A DNA stretch of 64,000 bases from Burkholderia savannae. GTDB taxonomy: Bacteria; Pseudomonadota; Gammaproteobacteria; Burkholderiales; Burkholderiaceae. The position numbers were made by a program, and so were the translations under genes. Location: NCBI RefSeq assembly GCF_001524445.2, contig NZ_CP013418.1, positions 992,001 to 1,056,000 on the forward strand, written 5' to 3'. Of this stretch, positions 26,161 to 35,002 are shown in pieces. How positions within the stretch are numbered: position 1 is the first letter of the stretch; each line of letters begins with the position of its first letter. The notes beneath the pieces were generated by a model, which did not search any database, was not told the DNA's origin, and saw only the letters and a program-made list of their open reading frames with translations.

Positions 26161-26673
26161 ATGAAGGGGGCGGCTTCAGCGCGCCATTTGAAGCGATTTG
26201 AATCCCGCGCGGCGTTCGTCGCTTCGTTTGTCGGTGCGCTCGTTCGCATATCTTCCATCTTCCGTCGCATCGCGTATCGCACCCATGAGTCGCGCGGGTT
26301 CGCAGCATGCATGGCGCGCGAAGTGAGTCGCACGCGGATGTTCTTGCGTCGTTTTCGTCGCGTTCCCATTGCGGCCGGCCGGCATGGCATGCGCCGCCGC
26401 GCGCGGAATCGCGCACCAAATCGCTCGCACGCCAGTGCATGCCGCATCGCACCTCACGCGGCGAAATCGAAAGCGCCCGCAATACGCGAAACGCGCCCCC
26501 ATCCGAAGCGGAAAATGAAATTCCAATGGAACCGGCACGTGCCGACGTGACGCGCCGCCACACGCGCTCACGTGCGCACCGGCCCGCCGAATCGACGACG
26601 AACGCCCCGCCGCGATCGACGGCAGGCGCACGCAGCCTCTCGTCGTCCGCCGTCGGCCAGCGCCTTGCAGCGC
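26161..26673. other. intergenic stretch without a supported gene
   Basis: Lies between the XRE gene and the 3' end of the permease gene. Moderate G+C, several open frames without ribosome sites or motifs. I see nothing else in it. Confidence 0.45.
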
Positions 26674-28059
26674 TCAACCGTCCGTCGGCGACGTCATCTG
26701 AGCGCGCCGTCCCGCCTGGCTCACGTAGTAGTACACGGTCAGCGCGACGATCCACAGCGGCCCGATCACGAGCGCGACGCGCGTGTCGGGCGAGAACGCC
26801 ATCAGCACGACGACGAATGCGAGAAACGCAAGCGCGACGAACGACGACGCCGGATAGAGCGGCACGCGCAGCGGCAGCCGCGCAAGGCGCTCCGCCGGCA
26901 CGCGGCGGCGAAAGCGCAGTTGCGCGATCAGGATCACGCACCACGTCCAGATCGCGCCGAACGTCGACACCGACGTGAGCCACACGAACACCTTCTGCGG
27001 CGCATAGTAATTGAGCGCGACGCCGACGAACAGCAGCGCCACCGAAATCAGCACGCCCTGCACCGGCACGCCGCGCCGGTTCACCGACGCGAGCCGCTCG
27101 GGCGCCTGCCCCTGCTCGGCGAGATTGAACAGCATCCGCGCGGTGCTGAAGATTCCGCTGTTGCACGACGACAGCGCGGCCGTCAACACGACGAAGTTGA
27201 TGATGCCGGCCGCGGCCGGGATGCCGAGCCGCGAGAACGTCATGACGAACGGGCTGCCCTGCGTGCCGATCTGGTTCCACGGATAGATCGACATGATCAC
27301 GAACAGCGCGCCGACGTAGAAGATCACGACGCGCCAGAACACCGAATTCACGGCTTTCGCGAGCGACTTCTCCGGATTGCGCGCCTCGCCCGCCGTCAGC
27401 CCGAGCATCTCGACGCCGAGATACGCGAACATCACGATCGGCAGCGCGTCGACGACGCCCGACCAGCCGTTCGGCATGAAGCCGCCGTGCACCCACAGGT
27501 TCGAAATGCCGGTCGGGACGCCGCCGTTGCCCACGCCCGCGACGATCATCAGGCCGCCGCCCGCGATCATCAGCACGATCGTCACGATCTTGATCAGCGC
27601 GAACCAGAACTCGAATTCGCCGTACAGCTTCACCGCGATGAAGTTCACCGCGCCCATCACGATCAGCGCGGCGAAGGTCCAGATCCAGTTCGGCACGCCG
27701 GGAAACCACATGTGCATGTAGACGCCGACCGCCGTGATTTCGGCCATGCACGTGACGATCCACATGAACCAGTAGGTCCAGCCCGTCAGATAGCCGGCGA
27801 GCGGCCCGATGTAGTCCTGCGCGTAGCGGCTGAACGCGCCCGCGACCGGATTGTCGATCGCCATCTCGCCGAGCGCGCGCATGATGAGAAAGATCGCGAT
27901 GCCGCCGAGGACGTAGGTCAGCAGGATCGCCGGGCCGGCCGCGCGGATCGCGGAGGCGGAGCCGAGAAAGAGCCCGACGCCGATCGTCGCGCCGAGCGCC
28001 ATCAGGTTGATGTGCCGCTCCTCCAGGCCGCGGTGCAGCCGTTCGTCTTGTGAAGTCAC
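26674..28059 (-). CDS. amino acid permease of the APC family, ProY-like
   Basis: A 461-residue transporter with twelve membrane segments. The APC signature is at the N-terminus: RHINLMALGATIGVGLFLGSASAI, followed by MRALGEMAIDNPVAGAFSRYA, FEFWFALIKI, FAYLGVEMLGLTAGEARNPEKS and FSRLGIPAAAGIINFVVLTAALSSCNSG. It resembles E. coli ProY more than AroP or GabP by eye, so proline or a similar amino acid imported with protons is likely. The start is a GTG with AGGAGA 5 nt upstream. It stands alone, with 614 bp of non-coding DNA upstream. Confidence 0.88.
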   Translation of the reverse strand: MTSQDERLHRGLEERHINLMALGATIGVGLFLGSASAIRAAGPAILLTYVLGGIAIFLIMRALGEMAIDNPVAGAFSRYAQDYIGPLAGYLTGWTYWFMWIVTCMAEITAVGVYMHMWFPGVPNWIWTFAALIVMGAVNFIAVKLYGEFEFWFALIKIVTIVLMIAGGGLMIVAGVGNGGVPTGISNLWVHGGFMPNGWSGVVDALPIVMFAYLGVEMLGLTAGEARNPEKSLAKAVNSVFWRVVIFYVGALFVIMSIYPWNQIGTQGSPFVMTFSRLGIPAAAGIINFVVLTAALSSCNSGIFSTARMLFNLAEQGQAPERLASVNRRGVPVQGVLISVALLFVGVALNYYAPQKVFVWLTSVSTFGAIWTWCVILIAQLRFRRRVPAERLARLPLRVPLYPASSFVALAFLAFVVVLMAFSPDTRVALVIGPLWIVALTVYYYVSQAGRRAQMTSPTDG

Positions 28060-28815
28060 CGATGTCTCCTGGCGGCGCGCGAGTGTGCCGCTGTCATGTT
28101 CGTGTCGAGGAAAGACCGTTGCGTGCGCCACCGCAGGCCGCTGCGCGAAGACGGCGCGACGCGCCGGCTCCGATGAACGCGCACGCGATCCGTGATCCGT
28201 GATCGCATCGGCGTCGAAGCCGAATCGCGCCGACGATCGCAACAATGCGGCTCGGCGGTGCGAATCGCTCGCGTATCACGTATCGCTACACGCGCCGGAA
28301 GCCGCTTCGGGTCGCGTCGAAGCAATGCGCCGCCGCCGCGCCACACGCGCATCGACGAACGCGCGTGTCGCACGCGCGCGTTCGCTTTGCTTGAAGCGGG
28401 CAATCGACGACGATCGGACAAGCGACGCAAGACGCGCCGACGCCCGGATCGACATTGCACGCCCGGTCGAAATGCAGCGGTAATTATATGAAGAATACGG
28501 CGCTCGCCGCCAGCCGTTTGTGCCGCGTGCGAGCGGCAAGGCGGCCATGCGCACGCTGCGCTGCGCGCATGGCCGAGGATGCGGCCGATGCCGCGGCAGA
28601 CTTGCGGTGCGGCGGCGGCTTGCGGTGCGGCGGCGCACGGCGGCCGGCGCTTGGCGGCCGGCGCTTGGCGGGCCCGCCCCGCCATGTGCGCCATGCGCCG
28701 CGCCGCGCCCCGCGCGCGCCGCCGACGCGCGTCGCAAGCGCAATGTGCGCCGGCAGCCCGACCGAGGCCCCGCGCTATTCGCCGCGTCGCCGCCGCAGGC
28801 CGCTTGCCGCTCGGC
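28060..28815. other. 756-bp intergenic stretch without a supported gene
   Basis: Carries the promoter of the permease gene at its left end and a G+C-rich right half with duplicated GGCTTGCGGTGCGGCGG near 28600-28640 and doubled CGGCCGGCGCTTGG units near 28650-28680. Open frames on both strands are arginine/alanine-rich artefacts. Confidence 0.45.
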
Positions 28816-29676
28816 TCACGCGGCCGCCGGCCAGAACACGAGCGCGCGCACCTCGATGCTCCGGCGCGGCGCGGCGGTCGCGGGCGTCGTCGGATCGTCG
28901 AACGCGGTGTGCGCGGTGAGGCGCGCGCGCCCGTCGTCGAGCGAATCGTAGATCTTCAGCAGCAGCACCTCGTCGGCGCGCAGCCGCGGAAAGTAGAGCC
29001 AGCGATGCGCGGGATTCGCGAGAACCGAATACGTCTCGCCGACCTTGTCGCGATAGACGAGATCGCTCGGCACGAGATCGTCCGGCGCGATCGTGCGCGC
29101 GTCGCATAGCGCGAGCGGCAGCCGTTCGACGACGTCGAGCGGACGCCACACGTTGACGATCGCGAAGCGGTGCCGCAAGCGCGCCTCGGCTTCGTCCGCG
29201 GGCAGATGATCGCGCACGCGGCGCGGCGCCGATACGAACGTCTGATCGTTGTGCACGCGCCGCACCGGCTCGCGCAGCGCGGCCGTCGCGCGCGAGCCTT
29301 GCGCGCTGTCGCGCAGCGTGTGATCGAAGATGACGACCTTCTCGGCGCCCGTCGCCGCGCGCAGGAGCGCGTCGACTTCAGCGTAGTAGCGCGAGCGGAT
29401 CGCCGCGTCGTCGGCAAAATCCGCGAGCGCGCTGCGATGCGCGACGAGCTCGAAGCCGCTCGCATCGAGCCCGAGCGCGCCCGCCGCCGCGAGCGGCCGC
29501 GCGTCGCGAATCTTCACGCGCCGCGGCGCGAGCTCGCCCGTCGCCCACGGCGTGCCGGGCGGCGGCTCGAACGTGTACGCCACCGGGCGCGCGACGCCCT
29601 TCGCCAGATAGTTGACTTCCGCTTCGATCTCGCCGCCTTCCTGCACAAGCGGCCGCTGTTCGATGACTGTGCTCAT
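28816..29676 (-). CDS. CmcJ/NvfI (AsaB-like) family oxidoreductase
   Basis: A 286-residue member of the family that includes cephamycin CmcJ and fungal AsaB. Characteristic parts are EVNYLAKGVARPVAYTFEPP, VKIRDAR, GFELVAHRSALADFADDAAIRSRYYAEVDALLRAATGAEKVVIFDHTLRDS, VHNDQTFVSAPRRVRDHLP, AIVNVWRPL and HRWLYFPRLRADEVLLLKIYDS. These are thought to be non-haem iron/2-oxoglutarate-like oxygenases or hydroxylases. The stop of the upstream SDR gene is 15 bp away, so the two form an operon; the pair probably modifies one small molecule. Confidence 0.87.
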   Translation of the reverse strand: MSTVIEQRPLVQEGGEIEAEVNYLAKGVARPVAYTFEPPPGTPWATGELAPRRVKIRDARPLAAAGALGLDASGFELVAHRSALADFADDAAIRSRYYAEVDALLRAATGAEKVVIFDHTLRDSAQGSRATAALREPVRRVHNDQTFVSAPRRVRDHLPADEAEARLRHRFAIVNVWRPLDVVERLPLALCDARTIAPDDLVPSDLVYRDKVGETYSVLANPAHRWLYFPRLRADEVLLLKIYDSLDDGRARLTAHTAFDDPTTPATAAPRRSIEVRALVFWPAAA

Positions 29677-29691
29677 CGCGACTACTCCTCG

Positions 29692-30453
29692 TCAGAACGC
29701 TTCGTTGTACGGACGCAGATCGAGCTCCTGCGTCCACGCACTGCGATGCTGCACGTGCAGTTGCCAGTAACTCTCGGCGATCGCGTCGGGCGACAGCAGC
29801 CCGTCGGCGCCCGCTTGCGCGGCGCGCTCGGGCGCGGCGCTGCGCAAGCGCTCGCCATCGATGCCGCCGTCGATCACCGCATGCGCGACGTGAATGCCGC
29901 GCGGCCCGAACTCGCGCGCGAGCGTCTGCGCGAGCGAGCGCAGGCCGGCCTTCGCCGACGCGAACGCGGCGAACGGCGGGCGGCCGCGCAACGACGCCGT
30001 CGCGCCCGTGAACAGCAGGCTGCGGGGCGTGTCGTTGTTTGCGTCGAGCAACTGTGCAAGCGCGACCTTCGCGAACAGGAAACCGCCGATCACGTTCGTG
30101 CGCCACGCGTTCTCGAACTGCGCGACGCTCAGTTCGAGCGTCGGCGCGCGCACGGCGTTGCCCGCGTTGAACACCCCCGCCCGCAGCGTGCCGAGCGTGC
30201 GCACTTCGACGGCGAGCCGCTCGACGTCGGACTCGCTCGCGATGTCGCCGCTCGCGACGTGCGCGACGCCGCCTTGCGCGCGGATCTCGTCGGCGACGGC
30301 CGCGACGCGCTCGTGCGTGCGCCCCGTCAGCACGACCGCGAAGCCCTCGCGCGCGAAGCGCCGGCCGACGGCCGCGCCGAGCCCGGCGCTCGCGCCGACG
30401 CCCGCGATCCACGCGAGCGGAATGGAAGTGGATGACACCGTATCGATCGTCAT
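29692..30453 (-). CDS. short-chain dehydrogenase/reductase with altered active site
   Basis: A 253-residue SDR. The dinucleotide-binding glycines are present (AGVGASAGLGAAVGRRFA, Gly20, Gly24, Gly26), and the TGRTHERV after strand 2 suggests NADP(H). FNAGNA replaces the usual NNAG. At the catalytic site the YxxxK motif reads F-A-S-A-K (Phe164, Lys168), so the catalytic tyrosine is missing. It starts a two-gene operon with the CmcJ-like gene. The ATG at 30453 fits the family start; a longer frame has no ribosome site. Confidence 0.85.
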   Translation of the reverse strand: MTIDTVSSTSIPLAWIAGVGASAGLGAAVGRRFAREGFAVVLTGRTHERVAAVADEIRAQGGVAHVASGDIASESDVERLAVEVRTLGTLRAGVFNAGNAVRAPTLELSVAQFENAWRTNVIGGFLFAKVALAQLLDANNDTPRSLLFTGATASLRGRPPFAAFASAKAGLRSLAQTLAREFGPRGIHVAHAVIDGGIDGERLRSAAPERAAQAGADGLLSPDAIAESYWQLHVQHRSAWTQELDLRPYNEAF

Positions 30454-31126
30454 ATCGGCGAACCCTATATCGTCTGTCGCGCGTGCGAAACGAAGAAAAC
30501 GAGATATGTTTATCTGGACGGTTGCGAACGCGCTCGTTGATGGAGCGTTGAGCATAGAGCGTTTTTAAAACCCTGTCGGCCGCGCAGTTTTGCGGGTGTT
30601 TTACCGGGGTTTCGCAGCAGTTTTGCAGGGGTTTTGCAGGGGCTTTGCGAATGATCGGCGACCGGGAAGGCGATCGGACGGCGGCGCACGATCGGCGGGA
30701 AGAGCGAGCGCGGCGCTCGGCATGTTCGTCGATCGCTGCGCGCCGGCGCGCAGCGTTTCCGATCGCCGTGCGCGGATGGTCGGTCGCATCCGGCGACGAA
30801 CGCGTTCGTGATGCGCGATGGCGATGCGCGACGCAGCGTTGACGCCGCGCGATCAGGCAGGCGCTTCGTGCGGCAACGTGTGCGCGATCGGCGCAATCGA
30901 CATGCGTCACGCTCACGCTCCGCACGCCCCCATGCTCGAGCCCATCGCTCGTCACATCGTCGCCATCGTCATCCTTGTCGCTCTCGTCGTCGCCCTTGTC
31001 GTCGCCATCGTCGTCGCCGCCGACGCTACCGCTGCGTTCGATTTCGACTTCGCCCTCGTCTTCGCCGCCTCGATCTCCGTCAACGCCGATCGATCCGGCG
31101 CGTCACCGAACATCGAACGGCCGCCG
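30454..31126. other. intergenic stretch with imperfect G/T-rich repeats
   Basis: Near the SDR gene, 30588-30650 contains repeated GTTTTGCAGGGG/GTTTTACCGGGG-type units. At 30958-31075 there is a CTCGTCGTCGCC-rich simple-sequence tract. No gene is supported; the MFS gene ends at its right edge. Confidence 0.5.
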
Positions 31127-32335
31127 TCACTCCGCGTATTGCGCCCGCCGCCGAACGAAGCCGCACATCGCGAGCGCGACGGCCGCGAGCGCCGCGCCCG
31201 TGAAGAACGTCGTCGGTGCGCCGTGGCGCTCCCACAGCCAGCCGGCGAGCGCGCTCGCCGCCAGCATCGCGATCCCGCCCGCGAGATTGAACACGCCGAA
31301 CGCGGTGCCGCGCAGGTCCGGCGGCGCGGTTTCCGCGACGAGCGCCGCCAGCATCCCCTGCGTAAAGCCCATGTGCAATCCCCACACGGCGACGCCTGCG
31401 AACAGCGCCGTCAGCGACGCGCTCGCGCCGAGCACCAGATCGGCCGCGACCAAGAGCAGCATGCCGGCCGCGAGCGGCGCGCGCGCGCCGAACCGGTCCG
31501 ACACGATGCCGACGGGGTACGCGGACGCCGCGTACGCGACGCTCATCACCACCATCACGGCCGGAATCCACGCAACGTCGAGGCCCGCCTGCTGCGCGCG
31601 CAGCACGAGAAACGCTTCGCTGAAGCGCGCGAGCGTGAACGCGGTGCCGATCAGCACGACGAACCAGTAGCGCCCCGAAAACGCGCGCAGCGCGCGCCAA
31701 TGCAGCGGCGAGCGGAACGCCCGCGCGGCGGCGGGCGCGGGCGCCGGCTCGTCGACGCCGAACACGATCAGCGCGACCGCGAGAAACGCCGGCACGACCG
31801 CGAACCACAGCACGACGCGAATGTGACCGGCGAACGCGAGCATCAGCGCGATCGCGAGCAGCGGCCCGGCGAACGCGCCGACGGTATCCATCGACTGGCG
31901 CAGCCCGAAGCACGCGCCGCGGATCTCGGGCGGCGCGATGTCGGCGACGAGCGCGTCGCGCGGCGCGCCGCGGATGCCCTTGCCCACGCGATCGAGGAGC
32001 CGCGCGGCGGCCACCGTCGCCGGGCCGCCCGCAAGCGGGAACAGCGGCTTCGTCAGCGCGGCGAGCCCGTAGCCGAGCAGAAGCAGCGCCTTGCGCCGGC
32101 CGAGCCAGTCGCTCAGCGCGCCCGAGAAGATCTTGACGATCATCGCGCTCGCCTCGGCCGCGCCTTCGAGCACGCCGAGCGCCGCGACGCTCATCCCCAT
32201 CGTCGTCACCAGATAGATCGGCAGCAGCGCATGAATCAGCTCGGACGACACGTCCATGCACAAGCTGACGAAGCCGAGCGCCCAGACGGTGCGCGGAATC
32301 GGCGGACGAGCGGAGGAAGCGGGACGCGCGGGCAT
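31127..32335 (-). CDS. major facilitator superfamily transporter
   Basis: A 402-residue MFS protein with twelve hydrophobic segments. The cytoplasmic loop 2-3 signature is GALSDWLGRRKALLLLGYG (about 72-90), followed by RLLDRVGKGIRGAPRDALVAD and a second-half repeat SDRFGARAPLAAGML. The GKGIRGAPRDALVAD motif is typical of a group of MFS proteins often annotated as multidrug or unknown-solute exporters. The chosen ATG at 32335 starts a 26-residue polar N-terminus. It is 115 bp downstream of the DedA-rhodanese gene on the same strand. Confidence 0.87.
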   Translation of the reverse strand: MPARPASSARPPIPRTVWALGFVSLCMDVSSELIHALLPIYLVTTMGMSVAALGVLEGAAEASAMIVKIFSGALSDWLGRRKALLLLGYGLAALTKPLFPLAGGPATVAAARLLDRVGKGIRGAPRDALVADIAPPEIRGACFGLRQSMDTVGAFAGPLLAIALMLAFAGHIRVVLWFAVVPAFLAVALIVFGVDEPAPAPAAARAFRSPLHWRALRAFSGRYWFVVLIGTAFTLARFSEAFLVLRAQQAGLDVAWIPAVMVVMSVAYAASAYPVGIVSDRFGARAPLAAGMLLLVAADLVLGASASLTALFAGVAVWGLHMGFTQGMLAALVAETAPPDLRGTAFGVFNLAGGIAMLAASALAGWLWERHGAPTTFFTGAALAAVALAMCGFVRRRAQYAE

Positions 32336-32450
32336 GGGCGGGTTCGTGATCGGTCGTCGAAATGGAATGCGCGCGAAGCGTCGAAGCGATCCGGCCGGAC
32401 GATGAAACGGCACGGCGGCGGCGCGCCGGGCCGCCGCGCTCGCCGCGCGG

Positions 32451-33470
32451 CTAGTCCGTCACGCCTGCGCGCATCGGAAAGCCGCCGTCGCCCGGCACGA
32501 CAGGCGGCGCGACGTAGCGCGCCGCGTCGAAATCCGCGGGCAGCGGCTCGACCGGATAGCCGAGCTTCTCCCATGCGTCGAGGCCGCCCTTCAGCGCGAG
32601 CGCGTGGCGGATCTGCTTGCGCTGCAGTTGGCTCACGATGCGCTTGGCGGTTGCCTCGTTCGGGCACACGCAGTAGACGACGATCGCACGCGTCGTCAGG
32701 TCCGGATGCAACGAATCGGGCGAATCGAGATCGAGCGGATACGCACCCGCGATCCGGTACGCCTCCTTCTCGCGCACCGCGCGCGGCCGCGCGTCGAACA
32801 CGACGGGCGGCGCGGCCGATTTCAGCATCGCGTCGAGCTGCTGCGGGCTGATGCGGATCTTCGCGAGCCAGCGGCGAAAGCGCACGCGCATCGCCCAGCG
32901 GTACAGCAGGAACGTGACGAAGATCGCCGCGAACGCGTCGAACAGCGTGCCGCCGCTCGCGCTCACCCACTGCATCAGCCGCACGATCTCGTCGTGCAGC
33001 GCCGCGCCGCCGAAGAGCCACACGCTCGCCCACAGCGACGCGCCCGCGACGTCCCAGAGCAGGAACACCCACACGGCGACGGCCGTCGTGCCGAGCAGCG
33101 GCGCGGACACGAGCCCGAGGCCCGGCAGGAATTTCGCGAGCACGAGCAGCGGCGCGCCGTGCTTTTCGAACACCTTGCGCGCGACGCGCAGCGTCGCGTC
33201 GAGCGACAGGGAGAAACGCACGAGCGCGTTGAGGAGCCGCCGGCCGCGCGCGCGCCCGGCGAAGAACCACATCGAATCGGCGAGCACCGTCGCGGCGACC
33301 GCCGCGCAGAGCATGCTCGCATAGGACGCCTGCCCCATCGCCGCCATCGTGCCGCCGATGATCAGCATCGGCACGGCAGGAACGGGCATGCCGAGTTGCG
33401 TGACGAGCACGCTGGCGAACACGGCCCACGGACCGAGCGACGCGGGAATAGCCTGGGGAAAATGCCACAC
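32451..33470 (-). CDS. DedA-family membrane protein fused to a rhodanese domain
   Basis: A 339-residue fusion. Residues 1-200 form a DedA/VTT membrane domain: FASVLVTQLGMPVPAVPMLIIGGTMAAMG, FFAGRARG, FEKHGAPLLVLAKFLPGLGLVSAPLLG and FLLWDVAGASLWA. A rhodanese domain fills about 210-310 with VVFDARPRAVREKEAYRIAGAYPL and a catalytic loop VVYCVCPNEATAKRIVS, in which the active Cys is present. It ends in GGLDAWEKLGYPVEPLP. Such fusions are thought to couple envelope transport or lipid scrambling with sulfur or redox chemistry. The GTG at 33470 has GAGGTG 5-6 nt upstream. Confidence 0.87.
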   Translation of the reverse strand: MWHFPQAIPASLGPWAVFASVLVTQLGMPVPAVPMLIIGGTMAAMGQASYASMLCAAVAATVLADSMWFFAGRARGRRLLNALVRFSLSLDATLRVARKVFEKHGAPLLVLAKFLPGLGLVSAPLLGTTAVAVWVFLLWDVAGASLWASVWLFGGAALHDEIVRLMQWVSASGGTLFDAFAAIFVTFLLYRWAMRVRFRRWLAKIRISPQQLDAMLKSAAPPVVFDARPRAVREKEAYRIAGAYPLDLDSPDSLHPDLTTRAIVVYCVCPNEATAKRIVSQLQRKQIRHALALKGGLDAWEKLGYPVEPLPADFDAARYVAPPVVPGDGGFPMRAGVTD

Positions 33471-33713
33471 GGGCGCACCTCGAACGCGACGAATGCCGAG
33501 CCGGGTGGCGTCGGCGCGCGCGGACCGCCGCGGCGCCGGCCGCGAAGCGAGCGCGGCGTGAATCGGCATCCCGCATTCTAAACGCGTTTCGTGACCCGTT
33601 CGCGCGGACGAGCGCGCCCCCGCCCGGCTTCGGAAAACCGGGCGGATCGCGACGGCCGTCGAAGGCGGCGGCGTCCGCGGCGCGCAAGGCCCGCGCGCCG
33701 CCCAGCCGCCAGC

Positions 33714-34754
33714 CTATTCGGACACGTCGATGATGACCTTCAGCGCGCGCGTGTTCGCCGCGTGGCCGAACGTCTCGTACGCCTGTTCGATGTCGGCGAG
33801 CGGAAAACGGTGCGTGATCAGTTGCTTCGGATCGAGCCGCCCCGCGCCGACGGTCTTCAGCAGCATCGGCGTGCTCGAGGTGTCGACGAGCCGGGTCGTG
33901 ATCGTGATGTTGCGGTCCCAGAGCGTCTCGAGATGCAGGTCCGCCTTCACGCCGTGCACGCCGACGTTCGCGATCACGCCGCCCGGCGCGATGATCTGCT
34001 GACACAGCTCGAACGACGCGGGAATGCCGACCGCCTCGATCGCGCAATCGACGCCGTCGCCCGTCAACGCCTTCACCTCGGCGATCGCGTCGACCTGGCC
34101 GTTGTCGATGCACGCGGTCGCGCCGAAGCGCTTCGCGACCGCGAGCCGGTTCGGGTCGGGATCGATCATCACGATCTGCGCGGGCGAGTAGAACTGCGCG
34201 GTCAAGAGCGCCGCGAGCCCGATCGGCCCCGCGCCGACGATCGCGACCGTGCCGCCCGGCTGCACGCGGCCGTTCAGCACGCCGCATTCGAAGCCGGTCG
34301 GCAGGATGTCGGACAGCATCACGAGCGCTTCCTCGTCGGCGCCCGGCGCAATCCGGTACAGGCTCGTCTGCGCGTGCGGAATCCGCACGTATTCGGCCTG
34401 CGTGCCGTCGATCCGGTTGCCGAGAATCCAGCCGCCCGTCGTGCAGTGCGAATACATCCCGCGCCGGCAGTATTCGCACTGCCCGCACGACGAGATGCAC
34501 GAGATCAGCACGCGGTCGCCCTCCTTCAGCGTGTTGACCGCAGCGCCCACGCGATGCACGACGCCGACGCCCTCGTGGCCGAGAATGCGCCCCGGCTCGC
34601 AGCTCGGCACGTCGCCTTTCAGGATGTGCAAATCGGTGCCGCAGATCGTCGTGCGCGTGACGCGCACGATGACGTCCGTCGGCGCCGCCAACTCCGGCAT
34701 CGGGCGCTCGTCCAGCGACTTGCCGCCGGGCCCGTGGTACACCAGCGCTTTCAT
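33714..34754 (-). CDS. zinc-dependent alcohol dehydrogenase
   Basis: A 346-residue medium-chain dehydrogenase. The catalytic zinc site is Cys38 (TICGTDLH), His60-Glu61 (GHEGVG) and a later ligand; the structural zinc site is Cys90, Cys93, Cys96 and Cys104. The Rossmann motif VAIVGAGPIGLAALL lies near residue 170, and VMIDPDPNRLAVAKRFGA indicates NAD(H). GGAGAAGACGAC precedes the ATG. It is divergent from the universal stress gene at 35003 and has its own FNR-like box centred 78 bp upstream, so it is probably induced when oxygen is low and may regenerate NAD+ by reducing aldehydes. Confidence 0.92.
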   Translation of the reverse strand: MKALVYHGPGGKSLDERPMPELAAPTDVIVRVTRTTICGTDLHILKGDVPSCEPGRILGHEGVGVVHRVGAAVNTLKEGDRVLISCISSCGQCEYCRRGMYSHCTTGGWILGNRIDGTQAEYVRIPHAQTSLYRIAPGADEEALVMLSDILPTGFECGVLNGRVQPGGTVAIVGAGPIGLAALLTAQFYSPAQIVMIDPDPNRLAVAKRFGATACIDNGQVDAIAEVKALTGDGVDCAIEAVGIPASFELCQQIIAPGGVIANVGVHGVKADLHLETLWDRNITITTRLVDTSSTPMLLKTVGAGRLDPKQLITHRFPLADIEQAYETFGHAANTRALKVIIDVSE

Positions 34755-34798
34755 GTCGTCTTCTCCGCTCGCGGGGCGTGGGATGCCCCTCGCGCCTC

Positions 34799-34839
34799 AC
34801 TCTAGGCGCTTGCCGCGCACGCCGGTTGACGCGCATCAA
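34799..34839 (-). promoter_or_regulatory. FNR/ANR-type box and -10 of the alcohol dehydrogenase promoter
   Basis: TTGACGCGCATCAA at 34826-34839 fits the TTGAY-N4-RTCAA dyad. Reading leftward, TAGAGT (34799-34804) is centred 31 bp from the box centre, the spacing of a class II FNR promoter (-41.5). Confidence 0.75.
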
Positions 34840-34908
34840 GCGGCGCGGCCCGCCCGCGTGCGGCGCCCGCGCACAGCGCCCTGGCGCGGGCGGGCGGCCG
34901 GACGGGCT

Positions 34909-34949
34909 TTGATCTGAGTCAAGCGCCCCGCCCGCGCGCTTCATAGACT
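34909..34949 (+). promoter_or_regulatory. FNR/ANR-type box and -10 of the first universal stress gene
   Basis: TTGATCTGAGTCAA at 34909-34922, with TAGACT (34944-34949) centred 31 bp downstream. The predicted start of transcription is near 34957, leaving a leader of about 45 nt before the ATG at 35003. Confidence 0.78.
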
Positions 34950-35002
34950 GGGGGCATACGCACAGACGGCGCCAGGCGCGCCGGTACCAAGGAGAACGAG
35001 CG

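Noticed and set aside
32236..34944. A 902-residue reverse frame over the MFS, DedA and alcohol dehydrogenase genes
   Set aside because: Same out-of-frame artefact; the three real genes have clear motifs and ribosome sites in other frames.
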